From Alistipes sp. (GTDB taxonomy: Bacteria; Bacteroidota; Bacteroidia; Bacteroidales; Rikenellaceae): 34,905 bases of DNA. The translations under genes and the position numbers were made by a program. The stretch spans positions 1-34,905 of the forward strand of contig JAGBFA010000002.1 in NCBI GenBank assembly GCA_017936685.1. The letters are read 5' to 3'. Of the stretch, positions 7,029-17,100 are shown piece after piece. The notes beneath the pieces are model-generated. The model saw only the letters and a program-made list of their open reading frames with translations, had not been told where the DNA came from and made no database searches. Positions within the stretch are counted from its first letter, which is position 1. The number at the start of each line of letters is the position of its first letter.

Positions 7029-7553
7029 CTATTCATGCTGGATAATCTCAATTAATTCTCCCTTATCATTATAGAATTTTTCTGCGCCAACTTGAACGAA
7101 ATCAATTTCTGGACTTCCATCATCAAGGAGATATTCAAGCGATTCACTTCTAATAACGCCATTCTTATGAAAACATATACATTTGTACCTTAGTCCAGAA
7201 TGCAGGTTGGGGGCATAATTCTTGGCATTCAATAATGTATCGACTTTTACGAAATCAGTAAAGATATACCTTAATTGTCCGTCATCGTCCAATGCTATTA
7301 AATATTTATAATCACCATTATCATATTCAATAATGCCATCAAGCCGCATATTAAAATATGTTAACGCAATACCATCTTTTTTCCCATGTTTATAATTTTT
7401 AATGTACCTGTCACGTCCGTCTTCTTCAACCCACTGTCCATGTTTATTTCCTTGTTCGTCGTATCGATTAAGATACGATGTATCAGGTTGTTGTGCAATA
7501 ACAAAATGTGTGCAGACAAATGCAAATAGCATTGAAATAATCGTTCTAATCAT
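7029..7553 (-). CDS. exported YwqK/MORN-like protein, candidate immunity to the second Rhs tip
   Basis: A 174-residue protein with a Sec signal peptide (MIRTIISMLFAFVCTHFVIA, cleavage before QQ). The body has repeats of the MORN-variant type: YDEQGNKHGQWVEEDGR, then YKHGKKDGIALTYFN, and a late YNDKGELIEI. This pattern marks the YwqK antitoxin/immunity family, often encoded directly after polymorphic toxins. The gene overlaps the stop of the Rhs tip gene; ATG codons exist at 7562 and 7553, and the second gives a normal signal peptide length. It is AT-rich compared with the Rhs core. An exported immunity protein implies a toxin acting in the periplasm. No direct proof of pairing beyond order and overlap. 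Confidence 0.7.
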   Translation of the reverse strand: MIRTIISMLFAFVCTHFVIAQQPDTSYLNRYDEQGNKHGQWVEEDGRDRYIKNYKHGKKDGIALTYFNMRLDGIIEYDNGDYKYLIALDDDGQLRYIFTDFVKVDTLLNAKNYAPNLHSGLRYKCICFHKNGVIRSESLEYLLDDGSPEIDFVQVGAEKFYNDKGELIEIIQHE

Positions 7554-7555
7554 AA

Positions 7556-9517
7556 TCACCATAAATAATTAAAAAATGATACATATTGATCTCTGTTTGT
7601 CGGCTTTGCAACGCCGCTTCTCGATGGAATAACTCCGACAACATTATGTTTTTGCTGGTCATTGTCAAATAGCTTGATAAATTTGTCCCAATCTTTCATC
7701 CCTATTACAAAACATGCTTTTGAAATGAATTTACCATCTTTTCCTTTTCCTGTTAACTCGCCATTTCCGGCATGATGAATATTAGCACCTTCCACATAAT
7801 CTCTGCTCGGGTATTTCGGGTGCTGGTATCCTAATGATATACGGCTTTGAGTATCTCCAATATCGTGCATTCGTAATGCTGGATACTTTTCATTGTGCAT
7901 TCCAACCGTTGCTTCAATTAATTTCTCGGGAATAGTCGGGAACTCCTCTCTTGAAGGATGTGTACAAGCATCGAATTCAACTATCCTGCCATCGCTCAAA
8001 TAAACATAAGCTGTAGAAGAGCCTAAATTATAGTCACTATTCGGATCAAACGTGCCGTTGTCACTAAAAAAAATAGCCTGCTCATATAAACCGGATTTTA
8101 AATGTCCGTTATCATCATATGCATCGCTATCATCTACCCATTCAAATCCTGTATAGTATCGTTCGTCTTTTAAAGGATTAATATGCAGAGTAGGCCGCCA
8201 CGCCCTACCATCAGGATCGACCCAATTAATCGGATCCCCTCCACAATACATATACGGGCTGGTGTCGGAGAAATCACCCGATAGCGGATCATGCGACATG
8301 AAACTACCGTCAGTCACATACTGGAATCGTGCCTGCGAGTCGTAGAGGTTGTCGAGCCCGAAGGCTGTTTGCTGCTCCTTGCCGGTGTACTTGTAGTCTG
8401 CCTCCGTTATCGGAACACCAGCCACGGCATGCTGCGTGCCGTATGGCATGTAGTCGAATTCGGCCACCACGGTCGCATTGGGCTTTACGACGGCTCGTGT
8501 GCTGCCCAGATGATCTGTGATGTAGTATTGCGGCTCGTAGCCGTTCGATGTCTTGACTATCCTGCCTCCGGCAAAGGGTATGCTCTCCACCTCGGCACTG
8601 CTGCCGTTTACACTTAATCTCAATGAACCTAAATACTCGTACCCTTGCCCGGTTTCACCTATTGCCTGCACCTTCGTCCCGTCTGCAAGATAGATGTAGC
8701 TTGCTGTGGGACGTGTCACGCCTACTACGTATGTCTGTGCGCCGCTTCTCGGTGTACCGGTCTTGGTTATTATCTTCGGCAAGTTAAGATAATTATAGGA
8801 AATAAGCAAATTTTCTGCCTCTATTTTCGAGATATTGCCCATAATATCGTATTGATAACCATAGTCGGCAGTGATGTCGGCCGATATCTCGCTTGTCACC
8901 GACTGCTTGCGGTTACCGTCGTATGTGTATCGGTATTGCGTTCCGATGCGTGATCCGTTGTACCTTGTCAGCGACAGAATATTCGTGTTCTTGTCGTAGG
9001 AGATGTTGCGTTCGCCGTATTGCTTTGTAAGGAGCCGCTCGCCGGCTATGTACCTGCTGTCAACGAGGCGTCCGAGGCGGTCGTATGTGTAGGCGTATGT
9101 GTCGGCCTCGGCATTGCTTCCCCGCTTCCACGAAGTCTCGGCAATATTGCCGGCATACCTCGGCTGGGCATGTTTTGGCGAGAAGTACTCCAATGTCTGC
9201 TCGAAGATCGGCGGATCGGACTGTATAGGTATTATCGGTCTGTCGGGGAGTGTTATGGTCGGAGCTTTGAGGTCTTGGCCTGTATCTAAAACACCCCCGG
9301 GCTTTATGACTTTCAGCGAACATTTCTCAGTTCTTTTTTTCGTCAGCCAGCCCTGTATGTTGTATGTGTATGATGTCTCGATGTCGGACCCTGCCTTTAC
9401 CGTTTTGAGCTGCCCCAGCTCGTCGTAAGAGTACGCGATGTCGGTTATCTGCTCGCCGTCGACGGCCGTCGTAGGAGTATGCAAATTATGTATTACACGA
9501 TTATTTATAAGTTGCAT
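7556..9517 (-). CDS. 5'-truncated Rhs protein with an L,D-transpeptidase-like tip (silent or alternative tip cassette)
   Basis: 653 residues. Its first 420 or so are nearly identical to the C-terminal core of the Rhs protein encoded at 9914-14137, including YD repeats and the core ending in DPDGR. It lacks the signal peptide and N-terminal half. The homology begins abruptly at about 9472. The unique tip (215 residues, 7559-8203) is AT-rich and contains NIHHAGN followed about 20 residues later by SKACFVIG. That His/Cys spacing recalls L,D-transpeptidase-like folds or related peptidoglycan-active domains, so an envelope target is plausible but unproven. The ATG at 9517 lies within a perfect palindrome. 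It is most simply a stored tip that could recombine into the full gene. Independent expression is uncertain. Confidence 0.7.
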   Translation of the reverse strand: MQLINNRVIHNLHTPTTAVDGEQITDIAYSYDELGQLKTVKAGSDIETSYTYNIQGWLTKKRTEKCSLKVIKPGGVLDTGQDLKAPTITLPDRPIIPIQSDPPIFEQTLEYFSPKHAQPRYAGNIAETSWKRGSNAEADTYAYTYDRLGRLVDSRYIAGERLLTKQYGERNISYDKNTNILSLTRYNGSRIGTQYRYTYDGNRKQSVTSEISADITADYGYQYDIMGNISKIEAENLLISYNYLNLPKIITKTGTPRSGAQTYVVGVTRPTASYIYLADGTKVQAIGETGQGYEYLGSLRLSVNGSSAEVESIPFAGGRIVKTSNGYEPQYYITDHLGSTRAVVKPNATVVAEFDYMPYGTQHAVAGVPITEADYKYTGKEQQTAFGLDNLYDSQARFQYVTDGSFMSHDPLSGDFSDTSPYMYCGGDPINWVDPDGRAWRPTLHINPLKDERYYTGFEWVDDSDAYDDNGHLKSGLYEQAIFFSDNGTFDPNSDYNLGSSTAYVYLSDGRIVEFDACTHPSREEFPTIPEKLIEATVGMHNEKYPALRMHDIGDTQSRISLGYQHPKYPSRDYVEGANIHHAGNGELTGKGKDGKFISKACFVIGMKDWDKFIKLFDNDQQKHNVVGVIPSRSGVAKPTNRDQYVSFFNYLW

Positions 9518-9558
9518 TAACAAATCAAGGTGTCATTTGACACCTTGATTTGTTAATG
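9515..9558. repeat. perfect 21-bp palindrome at the Rhs cassette junction
   Basis: CATTAACAAATCAAGGTGTCA (9515-9535) and its exact reverse complement (9538-9558) are separated by two bases. It sits between the membrane immunity gene and the truncated Rhs copy and contains that copy's ATG. It could be a terminator for the upstream minus-strand genes, though no T-run follows, or a structure or recombination site linked to cassette acquisition. Confidence 0.7.
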
Positions 9559-9614
9559 GGAATGACTGTTTTAAGCGCATCTTATTTGTATCCAATGCAG
9601 TCACTATTTTCTGA

Positions 9615-9923
9615 TTAATTGCGATCCGTAGAATTTGTCTGCCTATTATTTGTAATCAATAAAATTATAAATAGCACAAAAATAGATATAAGGAATATCA
9701 ACTGAATTATCATATCGTCATATAAACTCTCAATAAAAGAGTGATATTGCCGCAGTGGTATTTTATTATCCAACGACGCTAATGATAACGAAACTCCTAT
9801 GCCATCATAATTATTAAACATGCCTATTCTAATATAATTGAGCACAATCAATATTATATTGACAATAATAATGATGATAATAAGTATCTTTGATATGTTA
9901 AATAAATTCTTTTTCACTTGCAT
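9615..9923 (-). CDS. small two-TM membrane protein, candidate immunity to the main Rhs toxin
   Basis: A 102-residue, strongly hydrophobic, AT-rich protein. One membrane helix lies at about residues 12-31 (KILIIIIIIVNIILIVLNYI) and another at about 72-91 (MIIQLIFLISIFVLFIILL), with a polar segment of about 40 residues between. It starts inside the last codons of the Rhs gene, so the two are translationally coupled, the usual arrangement of toxin and immunity. A membrane-embedded immunity protein fits a toxin acting on the envelope. No family is recognised. The assignment rests on position, overlap and composition. Confidence 0.65.
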   Translation of the reverse strand: MQVKKNLFNISKILIIIIIIVNIILIVLNYIRIGMFNNYDGIGVSLSLASLDNKIPLRQYHSFIESLYDDMIIQLIFLISIFVLFIILLITNNRQTNSTDRN

Positions 9924-12900
9924 ATCAATTCATCGATTAAATTTTTTATAAATTCTTGTGGATTACTAATGCTAATTATGCTGTGACCAGTGTGTGGATT
10001 TAACCCCGTATGTGAATTTAAATATGAACTCAATTCTCCCGGAGAATTGATCATATATTCAATAGAGGACTCACCGTACATAGTAAAAATTTCATAAAAT
10101 TGATTCTCAATTATTGTTTCGTTGACATTAATACTGTTAATTGTCATTGTAACACAATTATTATTTAACAGGTTATAGTCGTCAATGACATAAGCATTTG
10201 GATCTCCATATGTATCCTTTTTTTTGTCAGATGGTCCATGTATACTATTATAGATTAGGTCATCGTAAAATTTAGCAACTGCTTTTTCGCTTACATCAGG
10301 AACTTCGTATATTTCTATTGATTCGTAATCCAAAAACTCATCCAGATATTCTACAGCATCATTTCCTTTTTTTCTCATTAATACGCCTTCCCCCACTGGG
10401 GTATATCTACCAGATGTAATGGCTGATGAACTCCCAACAGCACCATATCTCCCATATGTATATACAACAGTATTTTTCCCTTCACCAACAGTAACAAATG
10501 CATGCCCTAAATTATTTGTTCGTAAATAAATACGAGTGATCCTCCCGTCCGGATCGACCCTATTAATCGGATCCCCACCGCAGTACATATATGGGCTTGT
10601 GTCGGGGAATGTGCCCGATAGCGGATCATGCGACATGAAACTACCGTCACTCACATACTGGAATCTGGCTTGCGAGTCGTATAGGTTATCCAGCCCGAAA
10701 GCTGTTTGCTGCTCCTTACCGGTGTACTTGTAGTCAGCCTCCGCGATCGGAGCACCTGCCACGGCATGCTGCGTTCCGTATGGCATGTAATCGAACTCTG
10801 CCACCACGGTCGCATTGGGCTTTACGACGGTTCGTGTGCTGCCCAGATGATCTGTGATGTAGTATTGCGGCTCGTAACCGTTCGATGTCTTGACTATCCT
10901 GCCTCCGGCAAAGGGTATGCTCTCGATGTCGACGCTGCTGCCGTTAACGCTCAGTCTCAAAGAACCCACATACTCATAACCTTGCCCGGTTTCACCTATT
11001 GCCTGCACCTTCGTCCCGTCGGCAAGATAGATATAACTTGCCGTGGGGCGTGTCACGCCTACTACGTATGTCGCGCCGTCGCTGCTTCTTGGTGTACCGG
11101 TCTTGGTTATTATCTTCGGCAAGTTAAGATAATTATAGGAAATAAGCAAATTTTCTGCCCCTATTTTCGAAATATTTCCCATAATATCGTATTGATAGCC
11201 ATAGTCGGCAGTGATGTCGGCCGATATCTCGCTTGTCACCGACAGCTTGCGGTTTCCGTCGTATGTGTATCGGTATTGCGTTCCGATGCGTGATCCGTTG
11301 TACCTTGTGAGTGACAGAATATTCGTGTTCTTGTCATAGGCTATGTTGCGCTCACCGTATTGCTTTGTAAGGAGCAGCCCTCCGGATATGAACCGTCCGT
11401 CTACGAGCCGTCCGAGGCGGTCGTATGTGTAGGCGTATGTGTCGGCCTCGGCATTGCTTCCCCGCTTCCACGAGGTCTCGGCAATATTGCCGGCATACCG
11501 CGGCTGGGCATGTTTTGGCGAGAAGTACTCCAATGTCTGCTCGAAGATGTTTTTTTGCAACGATTCGGCAATGCCACCCGGAGGCATTATCAAGCTGTCG
11601 CGATCGATTATCAAACCCGAGTTTATACTCGCTAACCGCGGTTTCAACGGGTTGGTGTTCGTGCTCTTTCTTGTCAGCCAGCCCTGTATGTTGTATGTGT
11701 ATTTGGTCTCGATATCGGACCCTGCCTTTACCGTTTTGAGCTGCCCTAACTCGTCGTAAGAGTACGCGATGTCGGTAATCTGCTCGCCGTCGACGGCCGT
11801 CGTCTCGGCCGTCACGCGTCCTCGGCTGTCGTAGGCGTATGTGTAGACAACGACTGTCGTCGTGCCGCCTATGGTGTACTGCTCGTGACGTATCAGAGGA
11901 TTTCCGGTGTAGTCGTACTTGCAGCTCACGCGCACTGTGCGCCCCATGGGCGATGTCTCCACGCTCTGCACGATGCGTCCGCGCATGTCGTAGTAGAACG
12001 TTCGCAGAGACGATCGTGCTGCTGCGGTGCTGCTCTTGTCGTATACCTCATACACGCGCTCGTGGGTCTTCATGCCTCGCGGCACGGCCAGGATATCGCT
12101 CTGCGCAACTACGCCCTCTACGGGCCGGAAGCCGTGACCGAGCCACTCCGGTGAGCTGGAGTAGCTGTCGTAGAGGTATAGCATGTTATCGCGCAGCGCG
12201 CCCGTCGTCGCCGACGTTTGCACGGCCGTCACGCGTCCTAAGCCGTCGTAGAGGTATGTGTCCCGTATGCCGTCGCTGCGCATTGCTGCCGTGGAGGAGG
12301 CCTCGGGGCGGCCGGAGCTGTCGTAGGCGGTTATGTCCGGCTCGTCGCGCCCGGGGATATATGCCTTGCAGACATTGCCCATGCCGTCGTAGAGATATCG
12401 GAAGCAATACTTCTTAGCCATGTCGCAATTGATGGCGTATGATGCGCCCGCTACAAGACGGTCGCTGCCCTCGGGAGATATGATCCACCTCAGACGACCC
12501 ATGTTGTCGTATACGCGGTATGTATCGGCGGTATCGCCCTCGGCAATCACGCGGCGCGAGAGTATCTCCCGCCCGTAGCTGTCGGTAAAGGTCTCTGTCA
12601 CGGCGCCGTCCTCGTCTGTGGCTGTTGTCTTGTATAGCCTTGCCGCGGGGTGATACCCCTTGACCTGAATGCCGCCGGCGTTGTTGAGCTGCGTGCTCAT
12701 GACTATGCGCAGCACCTCGCCCGAGACGTTTGCGCCGTATGCCTGCTCCGCGGCATGCCCGTCTCCGGCGCGATACTCCGCCCCGGGTTGCATGACCGAC
12801 AGCGGGCGGTCGAGGGGCGAGGCCTCGTACTCGGTATGGGTGTAGGCATAACGTGTGCTCGTGGCGGAGTATCTCTGCTTGTAATATTTGTCCTGCTTGT

Positions 12901-14137
12901 ATGCGGTGTTGCTCAGATACGTGCCCTCTCCGCTCCATGCAAAGGGCAGATATGCCTCGGCCTCGCGTCCCTTGCCGTCGTATCGATGCAGCGATACGAT
13001 GTCGCGGCCGTCGGGAGCGGCAGCCACGGCTACGCTCTGCATCTGCCGTCCCAGTCCGTCGTAGTATGTGCGGTCGTCGACGTATGTGCTGCCGGCGGCA
13101 TCGGTTGCCGTTCGCACGCGAATGGATACGGGTGTGCGCATGTTGTATATGACGGTGTTGGAGGGGTATTCGTCGTTGCCGTCGAGCGATGCGGCCACAC
13201 GACGGTAGAATGTCATCACGGTGGGCTTGACCACCGTTGCGGTATACGATCCGCGACTTATTACCGTCCATGTCTCGTTGTCGGCAGATCGCTCCCAGCG
13301 ACACTGCGCAGCGGGCATGGTGGGCGACTGCACGTTGGTAAGACGTATCGTCGTCGCGTCGTCCTCATACTCCATGCCTATGGTGCCTGCGCTTGCAAGG
13401 GCTCGTATCTCCACCTCGTTGGAGTATGCCGTGGCGTAGCCGTCGTATGCTGCGCGGCGGTAGTACTCCGACACCTTGCCTATGGGCTGCGGCGTGTATA
13501 CTTCGCCCGTCGCACCCTCTATCGTCTGCCATGCCGAGCCTGTGCGCCTCTGCCACGAGTATGTTATATCGCGTCCGGGTACGCTCATTGCGGGCATCTG
13601 GGACCGTATCTGTCCGATCATCTGCCCCGGCTTGTAAGCCTCGTTGGAAGCGGATATAAGACCTCCTATGACACCGTTCAGGGCGGGATATACGTATGAG
13701 AGCTCGCATTGGCAGAACTGCTCCACGTACTGCGACGTGCCGGAGGACGAGGAATCGACCACCTCGGGTCCGGAGAGTCCGGGCAGCCCACCCGCAGGCA
13801 CGCGCAGGGTGAAGCCGAACGACACCGTGCCTTCGGTTCGTGCGCCGTCGGGACGGTGACGGAATGTTATGACGGCCGTGGCCGAGGTGGGGAACTCGAT
13901 CTTTTCGATATGTTCGGTGTCGTATGTTACGGCGTTGCGCCGTATGATGTCGGGTACGGTGGATACGCCGCCCGAGGTGTTGTCGTATGTGACGGTCACC
14001 GAGCGTCGGCCGCCGTTATTGGGTGCGGTGCATGTCTGGGGCTGGCACTTGATGGCCACCTGCTGCGCTGCGGCACGCGCAAAGCCTGTGATCGACAGCA
14101 CGATCACCGACAAGATAATGCTTATATGGAGTTTCAT
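9914..14137 (-). CDS. Rhs protein with Sec signal peptide and permuted papain-like C-terminal toxin tip
   Basis: A 1407-residue secreted Rhs protein. The signal peptide covers residues 1-24 (ends ARAAAQQ). A beta-rich N-terminal region follows, then a Bacteroidota Rhs entry domain (DDRTYYDGLGRQMQSVAV). YD repeats (RYDGKGREAEAY, YDGLGRVTAV, YDSRGRVTAE) build the shell. The Rhs core ends at DPDGR, residue 1199. The 208-residue tip is AT-rich. It has LGHAFVTVG (His1212), then a YTYGRYG stretch, then NNNCVTMTIN (Cys1328). The His-before-Cys order resembles permuted papain/NlpC-P60-like enzymes (YiiX/LRAT group), which act on peptidoglycan or lipids. Start ATG overlaps the preceding gene's stop (ATGA). 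The first half of a normal Rhs shell is probably supplied by that upstream gene. Confidence 0.85.
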   Translation of the reverse strand: MKLHISIILSVIVLSITGFARAAAQQVAIKCQPQTCTAPNNGGRRSVTVTYDNTSGGVSTVPDIIRRNAVTYDTEHIEKIEFPTSATAVITFRHRPDGARTEGTVSFGFTLRVPAGGLPGLSGPEVVDSSSSGTSQYVEQFCQCELSYVYPALNGVIGGLISASNEAYKPGQMIGQIRSQMPAMSVPGRDITYSWQRRTGSAWQTIEGATGEVYTPQPIGKVSEYYRRAAYDGYATAYSNEVEIRALASAGTIGMEYEDDATTIRLTNVQSPTMPAAQCRWERSADNETWTVISRGSYTATVVKPTVMTFYRRVAASLDGNDEYPSNTVIYNMRTPVSIRVRTATDAAGSTYVDDRTYYDGLGRQMQSVAVAAAPDGRDIVSLHRYDGKGREAEAYLPFAWSGEGTYLSNTAYKQDKYYKQRYSATSTRYAYTHTEYEASPLDRPLSVMQPGAEYRAGDGHAAEQAYGANVSGEVLRIVMSTQLNNAGGIQVKGYHPAARLYKTTATDEDGAVTETFTDSYGREILSRRVIAEGDTADTYRVYDNMGRLRWIISPEGSDRLVAGASYAINCDMAKKYCFRYLYDGMGNVCKAYIPGRDEPDITAYDSSGRPEASSTAAMRSDGIRDTYLYDGLGRVTAVQTSATTGALRDNMLYLYDSYSSSPEWLGHGFRPVEGVVAQSDILAVPRGMKTHERVYEVYDKSSTAAARSSLRTFYYDMRGRIVQSVETSPMGRTVRVSCKYDYTGNPLIRHEQYTIGGTTTVVVYTYAYDSRGRVTAETTAVDGEQITDIAYSYDELGQLKTVKAGSDIETKYTYNIQGWLTRKSTNTNPLKPRLASINSGLIIDRDSLIMPPGGIAESLQKNIFEQTLEYFSPKHAQPRYAGNIAETSWKRGSNAEADTYAYTYDRLGRLVDGRFISGGLLLTKQYGERNIAYDKNTNILSLTRYNGSRIGTQYRYTYDGNRKLSVTSEISADITADYGYQYDIMGNISKIGAENLLISYNYLNLPKIITKTGTPRSSDGATYVVGVTRPTASYIYLADGTKVQAIGETGQGYEYVGSLRLSVNGSSVDIESIPFAGGRIVKTSNGYEPQYYITDHLGSTRTVVKPNATVVAEFDYMPYGTQHAVAGAPIAEADYKYTGKEQQTAFGLDNLYDSQARFQYVSDGSFMSHDPLSGTFPDTSPYMYCGGDPINRVDPDGRITRIYLRTNNLGHAFVTVGEGKNTVVYTYGRYGAVGSSSAITSGRYTPVGEGVLMRKKGNDAVEYLDEFLDYESIEIYEVPDVSEKAVAKFYDDLIYNSIHGPSDKKKDTYGDPNAYVIDDYNLLNNNCVTMTINSINVNETIIENQFYEIFTMYGESSIEYMINSPGELSSYLNSHTGLNPHTGHSIISISNPQEFIKNLIDELICK

Positions 14138-17100
14138 AGATTCTCAGATTCGGATACGGGTTTATGTATAAATTCGAAGTTAATGTCAAGGCCGAGATCG
14201 TAGTTGTATTCTTGCAGTCGTCCCATGGGATCATCGGTGCGTATGAGCCGTCCTGCGGTGTCGTACAGGTAGGTGTATGTGCGTCCTGCCACGTCGGTGT
14301 GGCGCGTCATGCCCACGCACGGCTTGTAGTCGTACGTGTCGACATATATGCCCGTGATTTGACGCACGGCCGCCTCCTGCGCGGCACTCAGGGCCCCGCC
14401 GAGCGGGTCGTTGCCCGTGATTGAGAGCGCGGCCTTCAACGCCTCGTATGTGGTGCCTGCGGCACGCAGCACGGGATAGCGTCCGCCGTAGCCCCAGATG
14501 TAACATGTCACCACGCCCGCGGCATCTTCGATCTGCGTGGGGTTTCCGTGACTGTCGCGCGCCTGATACTGCACCGCGGTGCGGTATGCCAGCTGCGGCA
14601 GTCGGGGGGATATGGCCGGCTCGTCGAGCAACGCCTGCTTCACGCAGCGAGGTCTGAGTACTCCGCCGAAGATGTCATACTCGTATTTTACGGCCGATGT
14701 GATATATTGCGATGCGGCCGTGGCCTGTGGGCTGCCGGCATAGAGTGTCCTCACCGAGGCAGGATAGTCGAGCATGTGAGACGTGGAGTCGCTCTGGGGG
14801 AGAGTCTCGTGATAGTATGATGTCAGCGTCCGGAGTATCGAGTTGTCGGGCGCGATGACTGTCTGGCTGTTTATCTGCCCCAGGTCGTTATAGGCGTATC
14901 TGGTCACGGTAGATATGGAGTCGCCGCCGAAGTAATCCGTCGATCTCTTCTCCACAAGACGGTAGTCGCCCGTGTAGAGCTTGACGGAATAGGCATATAT
15001 GCCGCTCAGTGTCACGTATGTCGAGTAGTCGACCTCCTCGCCTGCATTGTGCTCGGCATACTTCATGCGTTCGATCCTTACCCGATTGTGCGAGGCATCG
15101 TAATAACCCACGCCGCGCAGCTTGCCGCGGCGATAGTGGTGCGAGTTGGGCTGACGCATGATGTTGTTGATGTAATTAAGCGGGAGATGGGTATCCGCCG
15201 AGTCGGCTATTTGTGTGCTGTTCTGATCCTCCGGCTCGTCGGGATATTGCAGATAGTCGGTATAGCAGTACTCGGTGTACGATCCGTCCGAGAGTATCTC
15301 CCTGACTCTGCTGTAACCTATATGCACGCGGTCGAATGTCGATGACGGGATATTCAGATAGGGATTGCGGAACTGGAATGAGGGGCTGTATTCGAGCTGG
15401 TATCGCGGGAACGACGATACGATGCCCGTATCGTACTCGAATTCGCGTATTACCGGCTCGCCGTATGCGTCGCAGTCGGTGATGCGCCGTATGCGCACGC
15501 CGCCCGTAAGGTCGCTGCCGTTGAAGAAACTCTTGTAGGAGTGGAGCCGCGCAAGGTAGGGTGTAGTGTTCTCGGCCGAAGATATGCTGTCGAGTTCTAT
15601 GGGCAGCCTGTCGTCGGACGCATACAATATTCTTTTGCGTCGCAAGATGATGTATTTTGCTTTGTTGGCCTCGTATGCGAACTCGGTGTAGCCTCGTGTG
15701 GGATATGTTATCCGTTTCAGACAGCCCGAGAGGGCATACTTCCAGTCGGGGTTGTTGAATGTACTGTCTTGTATGATATTCTCGTTGCGATCACAGTCGA
15801 CATTCATGGGACAATATGCGTTATAGTGGTTGCCCGTGCCGTTCTGATAACCCCAGAAATCGACATCGGAGGTCGTCAGACCGGCAAATGACTTGTCTTG
15901 ATAGTATGACATTCGATAGCTGCCCAACTCATGCAGATTGATGCTTGCCAGCAGTGTCCGGTTGTCCTTTATGTTATACGAGAACGTGCATTGGCGTATC
16001 TGCTCGTTATCCGAGGTTACGGTTATCGTGTCTATCCGATACAGATTCTGCACGATACGGGCATCTTCCACCATAGTCTCCGGGATATTGTCAGACTGCT
16101 CCTTGTCGACATCGTAGCAGCCCTTGCGGCCGTAGTCGAATTCGATCTCCACATTGCAATCCTCGACATCGATCTTGTCGAGATACGAGGTGCGCACCAC
16201 GCTGACATGGCGCATGTGGTCGCGAGAGCCGTCTTTGGCAATCTTGTTGGGTCCCACGGCGAATGTCATCACGTAGAACGGATTGTTGGTATCTACGGTT
16301 ATCGGATTCACATTCGACAGCAGTTCAACCGGCTTATACGTAAACGTTACGCGCCGGCCGTTGGGTGCGACGATCTCTTTGAGGTTCCATGTGACGATAG
16401 GGTATTGCGATTCGCCGCTGACCAAGGGATCGCGTTCGAAATCGAACTGCCCCTCATATCCGAAATTACCCTTTATATGACGCTCTACGGCATTGTTGTC
16501 ACCGCCGAAAACGTACTTGTATCCGTCCGCCGTGCGAACAGTAAAGCCGGATATATGACCGTCTTCCCTGTTTGGCGTGATCTCGTATGTACCGTGGCTG
16601 CCGTCGGTGCCGTAGACGCATATCTCGCCGCGGCCGTTGAAGTGGAACCTGCCCGAGTGCCCCAGAAAGTTGAAGTAGTAGAGATCCGACTCGGTCTCTA
16701 TGTAGCATTTCTCTGTGCCGTCAGCTTCTTTGTAGCCTATTAAATACCTGTCCTTGTATTGCGATATGTCGCCGTGCTCCATGTTAAACAGTTCTTGGTC
16801 ATCGAACTTTGTGAATTCTGTTGCGAGAAATCCCACGCATACGCCATCAGCTCCATTATAGTCGTCCGGCAGTCCGCGTACCTCGCGCGTGATCGAGCCG
16901 CCGCAGTTGAGAAACCAGTTCAGACCCAGAATACCCGTCTGACGCTGCGGCTGAAAGCCCGTGGAGGCGTAGCTCGCCGAGATGGGAATGTCGAAGTCGT
17001 TGTCGGAGTAGGTGTAGAGGGGCACATCGACCCGTGCCGTGCCCGTATAGTAGTCGACGGGCGTTGCGCCGTAGCGCATGAATGACCATGTCTGAGGCGT

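Noticed and set aside
12650-13699. Plus-strand open frame of 349 codons antisense to the Rhs gene
   Set aside because: Composition is typical of the antisense of GC-rich YD-repeat DNA; the Rhs protein on the other strand is clear.
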